In this document: piece by piece, positions 1-7,020 of the stretch
How positions within the stretch are numbered: position 1 is the stretch's first letter
How the letters are laid out: every line of letters starts with the position of its first letter
Assembly: GCA_023424475.1 (NCBI GenBank)
Contig: JAFADX010000074.1
Span: 1-7,431 of the forward strand
DNA from: Pseudomonadota bacterium
GTDB lineage: Bacteria > Pseudomonadota > Alphaproteobacteria > Acetobacterales > Acetobacteraceae
DNA: 7,431 nt
Direction: 5' to 3'
Notes under the pieces: generated by a model
What the model was told of the DNA's origin: nothing
What the model saw: only the letters and a program-made list of their open reading frames with translations
Databases searched by the model: none
Program-made: the position numbers and the translations under genes

Positions 1-217
1 GCTGTCCTGCCGCGACGCCGTCCGGTCGGGGATCGCCGGGCGCGGCCTCCCCTTCGCGCCCCGCGACCGGCTGCCGGCCGGCCGCATGCGTCACCGCGCC
101 GGCAGCGGCGCGCCGGCCCACCCATTCGCGCCGCCGATGGCGATGATCCGCCGATTCCATTGGCCGCGCGCCCCGGCAGGGCACACATCCCGGGGCAGCG
201 GAGAGGAGCCGCTCGCC
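1..217. other. Upstream region with no recognisable gene
   Basis: No protein family is recognisable here on either strand. Two plus frames stay open, including the frame of the following VOC gene, but the translations are rich in Arg, Ala and Pro with no conserved block, as expected of high-GC noncoding DNA. The stretch may hold the end of an upstream gene and the leader and promoter of the VOC gene. I see no convincing -35/-10 pair. The last part contains a good ribosome-binding site at 200-208 (ggagaggag), nine bases before the ATG at 218. Confidence 0.5.
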
Positions 218-730
218 ATGCCCGATACCCTGCCCGAACGCACCCCCCGCGCCGCCATCCATCCCGGCACGCGCATCGGCCATGTCCACCTGAAGGTCGC
301 GAACCTCGACCGCGCGCTGCGGTTCTGGCGCGATGTCATCGGCCTCGAGGAGCAGCAGCGCTACGGCGACCAGGCCGTCTTCCTCTCGGCCGGCGGCTAC
401 CACCACCACATCGCCCTCAACACCTGGGAGAGTAAGGACGGCGCCTGGCCGCCGCCGGGCACGACGGGGCTGTTCCACGTCGCGCTGCTCTATCCGGACC
501 GCCGGGCGCTCGCCCGGGCGCTGCAGCGCCTGCTGGAGGCCGGCTGGCCGCTCGAAGGTGCCTCCGACCACGGTGTCTCGGAAGCGATCTACCTCCGCGA
601 CCCGGACGGCAACGGCGTCGAACTCTACCGCGACCGGCCCGACGCCGAATGGCCGCGGGATGCCGCGGGCGGGTTGCAGATGCACACGAGGCGGCTCGAC
701 CTCGAAGCGCTGCTGGCCGAGGCGGACTGA
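218..730 (+). CDS. VOC-family (glyoxalase/extradiol dioxygenase fold) protein, CatE-like
   Basis: This is a 170-residue vicinal oxygen chelate protein. Seen in the sequence: the first beta-alpha-beta module starts at GHVHLKV (residues 21-27) and runs through the LDRALRFWRDVIGL helix (30-43). The second starts at LFHVALLYPDR (85-95) and ends with IYLRDPDGNGVELYRDRP (124-141). The probable metal ligands are His22 or His24, His87 and Glu135. The ending resembles the CatE-type (catechol 2,3-dioxygenase-like) branch, whose members use a divalent metal to act on aromatic diols or related substrates; the actual substrate cannot be read from the sequence. An unusual HHH run (62-64) precedes the IALN strand. 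The frame is open to the window edge with an in-frame ATG at 86, but 218 is preferred because it has the ribosome-binding site at 200-208 and conserved sequence begins only after it. The protein looks cytoplasmic. It lies 84 bases before the broken hydrolase gene, with no sign of coupling. Confidence 0.85.
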   Translation: MPDTLPERTPRAAIHPGTRIGHVHLKVANLDRALRFWRDVIGLEEQQRYGDQAVFLSAGGYHHHIALNTWESKDGAWPPPGTTGLFHVALLYPDRRALARALQRLLEAGWPLEGASDHGVSEAIYLRDPDGNGVELYRDRPDAEWPRDAAGGLQMHTRRLDLEALLAEAD

Positions 731-734
731 ACGG

Positions 735-760
735 CGCCGCCGTCTCGCCGATGGGCGGCG
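735..760 (+). terminator. GC-rich hairpin after the VOC gene, possible terminator
   Basis: The arms cgccgcc (735-741) and ggcggcg (754-760) pair perfectly around a 12-base loop, starting four bases after the VOC stop codon. No T-run follows, so an intrinsic terminator is uncertain. Such short GC palindromes are also common by chance in DNA of this composition. Confidence 0.3.
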
Positions 761-814
761 GGCGACCTATGCTCGGGCAGCCCCTCGCCCCATCGGTATC
801 GCCGCGCCCCCGTC

Positions 815-1445
815 ATGCCGTGCCTGTCCTCGCCCCGCGCCGGGCGCCGGTCGTTCCTCGCCGCGCCGCTCGCCCTTGCCGGCTGCGCCACCGGCATCGG
901 CGAACCGCTGTCGGGCCCGGCCAAGGCACGCGTCGTGCTCTTCCGCGGCATCGCGGACATCTCCACGGGGCTCGACAGCTTCGCGCGACGGCTGCGGGAG
1001 GCCGGATACAGCGCCTCGGTGCACAGCCACCTGGCGGGCCCGCAACTGGCGGACCGGCTGATCGACCTCGCACGGCAGAGCCGGCTGCCGCGCCCTCTCT
1101 GCCTCGGCGGGCATTCGCTCGGGGGCCGATACGGCGATCGGGGTCGCGGGCCGGATCGCGTCGGCCGCGCTGGCGACGGACCTGCTCGTCACCCTCGATC
1201 CCGTGCTGGTCGGCATGGTCCCGCGAGGCCCGCGGCAGGTGGTCAACTACTACCAGGCCGGGAACGGCTTCGGCCGGCCGCTGACGCCCCAACCGGGCTT
1301 CGATGGCACGATCGAGAATGTCGACCAGTCCCGCACCCCGGGCCTCGGCCATTTCAACATCGATGGCAACGGGCAGATCCAGCGCGGGATCGTCGCGCGG
1401 ATCGAGGCGTTGCGCCGCAGCGCCGCGCCGGCCGCCGCCCGTTGA
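815..1445 (+). pseudogene. Alpha/beta hydrolase lipoprotein, broken by an apparent +1 frameshift
   Basis: Two adjacent reading frames together make one serine-hydrolase-like protein. The first part (from ATG 815) has a signal peptide with twin arginines (RRSFL, residues 11-15) and a lipobox LAGC with Cys24. It continues through VVLFRGIADISTGLDSF to the nucleophile elbow GHSLG with Ser101. At the five-G run 1121-1125 the frame changes. Removing one G restores GHSLGADTAIGVAG and reads on in the other frame to TGA at 1443-1445, giving a 209-residue product. The second part supplies a plausible acid (Asp128 in TLDP) and catalytic His179 (GHFNID), plus NYYQAGNGFG, a feature I associate with small thioesterase/lipase-like hydrolases. 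Unrepaired, the first frame continues as junk to 1624. The intact product would be an exported, lipid-anchored hydrolase of unknown substrate. No clear ribosome-binding site precedes the ATG. A sequencing error in the G run would make this an intact gene. Confidence 0.75.
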
Positions 1446-1583
1446 GGCACCTTCGTCTCGCCATGGTGGTACCTGCTGACCGCCTTCGCGGGGGCGAACA
1501 TGATGCAGGCCGCCGTCACCGGCCGCTGCCCCGCCGCCCGGGTGTTCCGCCGTCTCGGCATGCGGCCGGGCAACGCCTTCGAG
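1446..1583 (+). pseudogene. DUF2892/YgaP-like membrane protein remnant, N-terminus missing
   Basis: Directly after the hydrolase stop codon and in the same frame, the translation reads SPWWYLLTAFAGANMMQAAV, then TGRCPAARVFRRLGMRPGNAF. This matches the second half of the small DUF2892 (YgaP-like) inner-membrane proteins as I know them: a Trp-rich transmembrane segment, the TGxCP motif and the ending LGxxPGxAF. Family members are about 65-70 residues with two membrane helices. The first helix, about 20-25 residues including the start, is absent, and its place is taken by the end of the hydrolase gene. The only ATGs in frame (1500 and 1503) lie inside the remaining helix and lack a ribosome-binding site. 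After PGNAFE the frame runs on without family similarity to 1802, into the next gene. A deletion that fused the neighbouring gene end to mid-DUF2892 would explain this. It is very probably non-functional. Confidence 0.65.
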
Positions 1584-1596
1584 TGGCGCGCGGCGG

Positions 1597-1647
1597 GCTT
1601 CCTTCGCCCGCCCGGATGGTCTGAACTGCCCGCCCCGCGAAGGAAGC
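1597..1647. repeat. 11-bp perfect inverted repeat before the metallophosphoesterase gene
   Basis: The arms gcttccttcgc (1597-1607) and gcgaaggaagc (1637-1647) are perfect reverse complements around a 29-base loop. The right arm holds the purine-rich sequence gaaggaag (1639-1646), the best ribosome-binding-site-like sequence upstream of the metallophosphoesterase gene. If it folds in RNA it could hide that site. It could equally be the terminator of the decayed upstream genes, but no T-run follows. Confidence 0.45.
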
Positions 1648-1653
1648 AGGCGC

Positions 1654-1692
1654 ATGATCGCAATGCCCGGGACGGCCATCCATGTCCGGTGA
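1654..1692 (+). CDS. Possible 12-residue leader ORF overlapping the metallophosphoesterase start
   Basis: The frame MIAMPGTAIHVR begins at ATG 1654, seven bases after the strong site gaaggaag (1639-1646). It stops at TGA 1690-1692, inside the first codons of the metallophosphoesterase gene, whose ATG is at 1682. The arrangement would allow translational coupling, since the downstream ATG has no strong site of its own. No conserved peptide is recognisable. The ORF may be accidental, or the remains of an older start of the following gene now out of frame. Confidence 0.25.
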   Translation: MIAMPGTAIHVR

Positions 1693-3055
1693 CGCCATCC
1701 CGGCGATCCTGCCGCGCGGCCCGGGCCACCGCTTCGCGATCTACGGGGATTCCTGCTCGGGCGTGCCGGGCGCGCCGCACGAACGGACCTTCGCGGCAGT
1801 GAATGCCGTCCTCCGCCGCCTCGACCCCCGGCCGGACTTCATCCTCTTTCCCGGCGACGAGATCATCGGCCTCACCCCCGACGCCGCGGCGCTGCGCGCG
1901 CAATGGCGGCATTGGCTGGACGTCGAGATGGCCTGGCTCGACCGCGGCGCCACGCCCATGTGGCACACGACCGGCAACCACACGGCCTACGACGCGATGA
2001 GCGAGGCCGTGTTCCGCGAGGTGCTGCGCCTTCCGCGGAACGGGCCCGCGGACCAGAAGGGCCTGTCCTACTGGGTGCGGCGGGGCGATCTGCTGATGGT
2101 CTTCGTGCACACGCTCTGGACCGGGCTCGGCGGCGAGGGCCATGTCGAGACCGACTGGCTGAAGACGGTCCTGGCCGAACATGCCGATGCGCGGCACCGC
2201 ATCGTGCTCGGCCATCACCCGGTCTTTCCGGTCAACGGCTTCTCGGGCTCATGCCAGCGGGAGATCGACCACGCGGAGCGCGGAGGCTTCTGGGACATTC
2301 TCGTCGAGGCTGGCGTCGCGGCCTATGTCTGCAGCCACATCCTCGCCTTCGACGTGCAGGTGCATCGCGGCGTGCTGCAACTGTGCACCGCCGGCGCCGG
2401 CACCGCGCACCGCATGCCTGAGGGCGCCGAGTACCTGCACTGCGTCCAGGCCGCACTCGACGAGGAAGGGCTGCGATACCAGGTGCTCGACACCGAGGGC
2501 ACCGTGCGGGAGGCGCTCACCTGGCCGCCCCCGCAGGCGGCCGCGGCATCCTGGCGGCGCCTGGAAGCCGGCGAACAGCCGGCCATGTTCAGCGGCGCCC
2601 AGGACGGCCGGGCAATGGTCGAATTGCGCTGCCGGGGACGCAGCGCGCCAAGCCCCTGGGCAGCGGCCCAGACGATCCTCTCCGCCCAGGCGCCGGGCGC
2701 GCTGGCACCGTTCTGGCTCGGCCTGACGGGCCGGCGCCAGACCCTGACCGCGATCCTGGGCCGCGCGCCCGGCCGCAGCCCGACCTTCTGGTTCGGGCCG
2801 GACCTGGGGCCGGACGGTGCGTTCGACATCCATGTCGGGCTTCACCCGGCCATGGGCCCCGGCGGCCTGCTGTTCCGGGACCATGCCGACCCGCGCTGGA
2901 CCTCCTTCGCCGGCGCTTCGCCGAGCGGCGTCGAGGGCCTCGCCTGGCCGGCGCTCTGGAGCACCGGGCACGGCCAGGCCGGGCCGGACGACCGCCCCTT
3001 CGCGGGGCCGGCCCTGGCGGTGGAGATCCACCTGCCCGGAGGGAGCCGGCCCTAG
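1682..3055 (+). CDS. Calcineurin-like metallophosphoesterase with unassigned C-terminal domain
   Basis: This 457-residue protein has a phosphoesterase domain over about residues 16-285. The five family blocks appear in order: GDSC (Asp23), FPGDEI (Asp59), TTGNHT (Asn99, His100), LGHHPVF (His178/His179) and CSHIL (His219). In the canonical fold two metals are held by DxH, GD, GNH, a lone His and GHxH. Here Cys25 and Leu221 stand where the DxH and last GHxH histidines belong, so one metal site looks altered while the other is complete. About 165 further residues (from around 293) contain FWFGPDLGPDGAFDIHVGLH; their beta-rich look recalls a lectin-like (LamG/concanavalin) fold, but this is a guess. 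No signal peptide or membrane segment is visible, so a cytoplasmic location is likely. ATG 1682 is the first possible start after an in-frame stop at 1655-1657. The substrate is unknown. It converges with uup across a palindrome-rich gap. Confidence 0.8.
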   Translation: MSGDAIPAILPRGPGHRFAIYGDSCSGVPGAPHERTFAAVNAVLRRLDPRPDFILFPGDEIIGLTPDAAALRAQWRHWLDVEMAWLDRGATPMWHTTGNHTAYDAMSEAVFREVLRLPRNGPADQKGLSYWVRRGDLLMVFVHTLWTGLGGEGHVETDWLKTVLAEHADARHRIVLGHHPVFPVNGFSGSCQREIDHAERGGFWDILVEAGVAAYVCSHILAFDVQVHRGVLQLCTAGAGTAHRMPEGAEYLHCVQAALDEEGLRYQVLDTEGTVREALTWPPPQAAAASWRRLEAGEQPAMFSGAQDGRAMVELRCRGRSAPSPWAAAQTILSAQAPGALAPFWLGLTGRRQTLTAILGRAPGRSPTFWFGPDLGPDGAFDIHVGLHPAMGPGGLLFRDHADPRWTSFAGASPSGVEGLAWPALWSTGHGQAGPDDRPFAGPALAVEIHLPGGSRP

Positions 3056-3076
3056 CGCCGTTCCCGTTCGCCCTGG

Positions 3077-3161
3077 CTCACGGCAACGTCTCCAGCCCAT
3101 TGTTTCTGCGGGCATCTTCACCCGTTCAGGTGATTCCACCTGATCGGGATCTGCTCTAGGG
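3077..3161. repeat. Palindromic intergenic element, probably a dispersed repeat
   Basis: The core is a hairpin, 3121-3132 against 3137-3148: twelve pairs with one T-T mismatch around the loop attc, including the perfect arms tcaggtg and cacctga. It is flanked by gatctgctctaggg on one side and, read on the minus strand, by gtgaagatgcccgcagaaac on the other. From memory this layout resembles short dispersed elements common between genes in alphaproteobacteria; I cannot name the family with certainty. The base composition is lower in GC than the surrounding genes. Lying between convergent genes, it may also help stop transcription from both sides. Confidence 0.5.
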
Positions 3162-3179
3162 TCCTTCTCGATCGGCCAG

Positions 3180-3255
3180 CACCGGCCCGCATCCCCACCC
3201 GGCCACCCATCCGGGATACTGTCGTTGAGTGGCCGGGTGGGGGTGCGGGCCGGTG
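3180..3255. terminator. 27-bp inverted repeat between convergent genes, likely bidirectional terminator
   Basis: The left arm 3180-3206 and right arm 3229-3255 are reverse complements except for one base, which would be a tolerated wobble pair in one of the two transcripts. The loop is 22 bases. The stem is far longer and richer in GC than a usual intrinsic terminator, and no T-run follows on either strand. Its position between the stop codons of the metallophosphoesterase and uup genes favours a role in ending both transcripts or protecting their 3' ends. It could instead be part of a mobile or dispersed palindromic element. Confidence 0.6.
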
Positions 3256-3258
3256 CCG

Positions 3259-3276
3259 GTTCCGACAGATCGGAAC
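3259..3276 (-). terminator. Short hairpin just after uup
   Basis: The arms gttccga (3259-3265) and tcggaac (3270-3276) pair perfectly around a four-base loop, four bases downstream of the uup stop codon on the minus strand. It lacks a T-run, but together with the adjacent 27-bp repeat it probably marks the end of the uup transcript. Confidence 0.4.
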
Positions 3277-3280
3277 ATTC

Positions 3281-5098
3281 CTAACCGGCCTCCTCGCGCA
3301 GCATCTCCAGTTCGAGCCAGCGCTCCTCGGCGTCGGCGAGCGCCGCCTGTGCCGCCGCCAGCGTCTCCGTCGCCCTGGCGAAGCCCGCCGGATCGCGCGC
3401 ATAGAAGGCGGTGTCGGCGACCTTGGCGTCGAGCGCCGCGATCTCCCTGCCGAGCGCCTCCATGCGCGAAGGCAGCGTCTTCAGTTCATGCTGCTCCCTG
3501 GCGCTCATGCGCACGCGCCTCGGCGGCGGCGCGGCGGCACGCGGAGCAGCCTCCGCCTTCGATGCCGCAGGCTTCGCGGCCGCCTCGGCGGCACGGGCCT
3601 TCACCCCATGCCCGCGCTGCGCGACCATGTCGGAATAGCCGCCGGCATAGTCCTGCCAGCGTCCCTCCCCTTCCCACGCGATCACGCTCGTCGCCGTGCG
3701 GTCGAGGAAGTCGCGGTCGTGGCTGACCAGGATCACCGTACCGGCGTAGTCCGCGACGAGTTCCTGCAGCAGGTCGAGGGTTTCCAGGTCGAGGTCGTTG
3801 GTCGGCTCGTCCAGCACCAGCAGGTTCGACGGCTTCGCGAAGGCGCGGGCCAGCATCAGCCGCCCGCGCTCCCCGCCCGACAGCGCCGAGAGCGGGGTGC
3901 GCGCCTGCTCCGGCGTGAACAGGAAGTCCTTCATGTAGCCGATGACGTGGCGCGGCTGGCCGTTGACATGCACCTGGTCGCCTCGCCCTTCCGTCAGCGC
4001 CTCGGACAGCGTCACCGACGGATCGAGGCTCGCGCGCCGCTGGTCGAGGCCGACCATCTCGATCCCGGTGCCGAGCCGCACCTCGCCCGCATCCGGCGCC
4101 AGCACGCCGGTCAGCATGTTGAGCAGCGTCGTCTTCCCCGCCCCGTTCGGCCCGACGATGCCGATGCGGTCGCCGCGGATGACGCGCGTGGAGAAGTCCC
4201 GCACCACGAAGCGGTCGCCATACGCCTTGGAGATCCCCTCCGCGGCGATGACGAGATTGCCCGAGCCCGCGGCCTCGGCCGCCGCCATCGTCACGCGACC
4301 CGGCGCGCCCACGCGCTCGCGCCGCCTGGCGCGCAGCGCGTGCAGGTTCTCGAGCCGCCGGACATTGCGCTTGCGCCGGGCGGTGACGCCGTAGCGCAGC
4401 CAGTGCTCCTCGCGCACGATCCTGCGCGCGAGCTTGTGCGCCTCGCGCTCCTCCTCCTCGAGCACCTCGTCGCGCCATTCCTCGAAATGCGCGAAGCCGC
4501 GCTCGAGCCGCCGCGTGGTGCCGCGGTCCAGCCAGACCATCGCCCGCGACAGCCGCTCGAGGAAGCGCCGGTCGTGGCTGATCAGCACCAGCGCGGATTC
4601 GAGCGCGGCGAGTTCGCCTTCCAGCCATTCGATCGCCGGCAGGTCGAGATGGTTGGTCGGCTCGTCCAGCAGCAGGATGTCCGGCGACGGCGCCAGGGCG
4701 CGGGCCAGCGCCGCGCGGCGCGTCTCGCCGCCCGACAGCGCGGCGGGCGCCTCGGCCCCGGTCATGCCGAGCTGCTCCAGCAGGTAGCGCGCCCGGTAGG
4801 GATCGTCCGCCGGCCCGAGCCCCGCCTGCACATAGGCCATGACATCGGGGAAGGCGGAGAGATCCGGCTCCTGTTCCAGGTAGCGCAGCGTCGCGCCGGG
4901 CTGGAGGAACCGCGTGCCGCCCTCGGCCTCGATGATCCCGGCCGCGACCTTCAGCAGCGTGGACTTGCCGGAGCCGTTGCGCCCGACCAGCGCCAGCCGT
5001 TCCCCCGGGGCGACCGAGAGGGCGGCGCCGTCGAGCAGGCGGGTCGAGCCGAAGCCGTGACGGATATCCTGCAGCAGAAGAAGCGGCGGGGCCGCCAT
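3281..5098 (-). CDS. uup: ABC-F family ATPase Uup
   Basis: This 605-residue soluble protein has two ABC ATPase domains and no membrane segments. Domain 1 has Walker A GRNGSGKS (39-46), signature LSGGE (121-125), Walker B ILLLDE (141-146) followed by PTNHLD, and switch His175. Domain 2 has GPNGAGKT (316-323), LSGGE (406-410), LLVLDE (426-431) followed by PTNDLD, and His460. Between them lies a charged, Arg/Glu-rich helical linker (about 205-265). An Ala/Pro/Lys-rich spacer (about 500-527) leads to a C-terminal helical domain (about 530-605) containing the stretch EQHELKTLPSRMEALGREI and then DTAFYARDP, typical of Uup rather than EttA or YheS. ABC-F proteins act on the ribosome; Uup is linked to resolving stalled translation or ribosome assembly, and in E. 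coli to transposon excision and recombination intermediates. The frame is open much further upstream, but ATG 5098 is chosen because a strong site gaggag (complement of 5104-5109) precedes it and homology begins there. Confidence 0.95.
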   Translation of the reverse strand: MAAPPLLLLQDIRHGFGSTRLLDGAALSVAPGERLALVGRNGSGKSTLLKVAAGIIEAEGGTRFLQPGATLRYLEQEPDLSAFPDVMAYVQAGLGPADDPYRARYLLEQLGMTGAEAPAALSGGETRRAALARALAPSPDILLLDEPTNHLDLPAIEWLEGELAALESALVLISHDRRFLERLSRAMVWLDRGTTRRLERGFAHFEEWRDEVLEEEEREAHKLARRIVREEHWLRYGVTARRKRNVRRLENLHALRARRRERVGAPGRVTMAAAEAAGSGNLVIAAEGISKAYGDRFVVRDFSTRVIRGDRIGIVGPNGAGKTTLLNMLTGVLAPDAGEVRLGTGIEMVGLDQRRASLDPSVTLSEALTEGRGDQVHVNGQPRHVIGYMKDFLFTPEQARTPLSALSGGERGRLMLARAFAKPSNLLVLDEPTNDLDLETLDLLQELVADYAGTVILVSHDRDFLDRTATSVIAWEGEGRWQDYAGGYSDMVAQRGHGVKARAAEAAAKPAASKAEAAPRAAAPPPRRVRMSAREQHELKTLPSRMEALGREIAALDAKVADTAFYARDPAGFARATETLAAAQAALADAEERWLELEMLREEAG

Positions 5099-5103
5099 GA
5101 AGG

Positions 5104-5109
5104 CTCCTC
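5104..5109 (-). promoter_or_regulatory. Ribosome-binding site of uup
   Basis: On the minus strand gaggag lies five bases before ATG 5098. It decides the start, because the reading frame remains open for 194 codons upstream through the out-of-frame lipoprotein gene. Confidence 0.75.
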
Positions 5110-5128
5110 GGATCTGGCGGGATGGCAT

Positions 5129-5152
5129 GGGCGGCGGACAATGCCGCCGCCC
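5129..5152 (-). terminator. 9-bp GC hairpin between the lipoprotein gene and uup
   Basis: The arms gggcggcgg (5129-5137) and ccgccgccc (5144-5152) pair perfectly around a six-base loop, 17 bases after the lipoprotein stop codon and 30 bases before the uup start. No T-run follows on the minus strand. It may be a weak terminator, an attenuating structure in the uup leader, or a processing or stability element in a shared transcript. Confidence 0.4.
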
Positions 5153-5169
5153 CGCGCCCGAATCCCTCG

Positions 5170-5646
5170 CTACCGTCGCGTGACGGCCAGGCTGTACCGG
5201 AAGATGGCGCCCCGCCGGGCAAAGGCGCGCGGCGCATAGGGCCGGATGACGAAGGTGGTCGCACTGCGCGCGGTCAGCCTCGCGCTGCGGCCCTGCGTCT
5301 CCCCGCGATGGATCGCCGGGCCCTGCGGCTGCGCGACGTCGAAGACGTTGAAGCCCGGCGTGCGGGAGGAGGATTGCATCCGCACCTCCAGCACCTGCCC
5401 CGGCTGCATCGCGACGGCATAGGCGGTGGTGCGGTAGCCGCGGATCTCGCCTTCCACCGTGCGGGTGCCGGCGGTGCCGAGGTCGAGGGTCTCCAGCGTC
5501 TCCTCGGCGCCCAGCATGGCGCGCGCCGCATCGGCGCTGGCCGTGGGCGCGGCCGGCGGCGCGACGGCAGCCGGCGGCGTGTCCGGCGCGGCGCAGCCCG
5601 CTACGGCCAGCAGCAGGCCCGTCGCGATCCAGCGTGGTGCGGTCAT
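5170..5646 (-). CDS. Small PliG-like lipoprotein
   Basis: This is a 158-residue predicted lipoprotein. It begins MTAPRWIATGLLLAVAGC, a signal peptide with a VAGC lipobox and Cys18, followed by a Pro/Ala-rich spacer (about 19-40). The beta-rich domain reads VEGEIRGYRTTAYAVAMQPG, then GFNVFD, GRSARLTARSATTFVIRPY and a final ARRGAIFRYSLAV. This layout (G-I-x-GY, Y, GQ, FNV, ARR and Y-x-L-x-V) matches my memory of the proteins annotated as inhibitors of g-type lysozyme (PliG-like) and related periplasmic domains in Proteobacteria. That assignment is by pattern only, and inhibitor activity is not shown. ATG 5646 is preferred over an upstream in-frame ATG at 5715, because the signal peptide starts there and ggag (complement of 5655-5658) lies eight bases before it. 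The gene lies between purA and uup on the same strand, with hairpins in both gaps, so its transcription may be partly independent. Confidence 0.7.
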   Translation of the reverse strand: MTAPRWIATGLLLAVAGCAAPDTPPAAVAPPAAPTASADAARAMLGAEETLETLDLGTAGTRTVEGEIRGYRTTAYAVAMQPGQVLEVRMQSSSRTPGFNVFDVAQPQGPAIHRGETQGRSARLTARSATTFVIRPYAPRAFARRGAIFRYSLAVTRR

Positions 5647-5680
5647 GTCCCGGTCTCCATCGTGGTTGCCCAGGCACCAT

Positions 5681-5711
5681 GGACGGGTCGCGCTGATGAG
5701 GCGACCCGTCC
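5681..5711 (-). terminator. 11-bp perfect hairpin after purA
   Basis: The arms ggacgggtcgc (5681-5691) and gcgacccgtcc (5701-5711) pair perfectly around a nine-base loop. The hairpin starts 14 bases after the purA stop codon and ends 34 bases before the lipoprotein start. It is the strongest terminator candidate for the hisZ-purA transcript, though no T-run follows. Being so close to the next gene, it would leave little room for a separate promoter, so it may only attenuate read-through. Confidence 0.55.
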
Positions 5712-5725
5712 GCACGTGACCGTGA

Positions 5726-7015
<1,290 letters not shown>

Positions 7016-7020
7016 GGAGG

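Noticed and set aside
71..105. A 7-bp inverted repeat (ctgccgg / ccggcag) near the left edge
   Set aside because: It is short, with a 21-base loop, and readily expected by chance at this GC content; no neighbouring feature gives it a role.
86..217. An upstream in-frame start of the VOC gene at ATG 86
   Set aside because: The extra 44 residues are Arg/Ala/Pro-rich with no conservation pattern, while ATG 218 has a well-spaced ggagaggag site.
768..773. TATGCT as a -10 box for the hydrolase gene
   Set aside because: No matching -35 hexamer lies 16-18 bases upstream and the leader has no other promoter signal, so a single hexamer is not enough.
1250..2218. A 322-codon minus-strand open frame spanning the hydrolase, the DUF2892 remnant and the phosphoesterase
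   Set aside because: It crosses three unrelated plus-strand genes, has no recognisable motif, and looks like a chance open frame in GC-rich DNA.
3488..5239. A 583-codon plus-strand open frame opposite uup
   Set aside because: It is a mirror frame of a high-GC gene. Its His/Arg/Gln-rich translation has no domain pattern, whereas the minus strand encodes a clear Uup.
5099..5680. A 194-residue N-terminal extension of Uup in an open frame
   Set aside because: It overlaps the lipoprotein gene in another frame, is low-complexity Arg/Ala/Gly sequence, and a strong ribosome-binding site with conserved Uup sequence begins at 5098.
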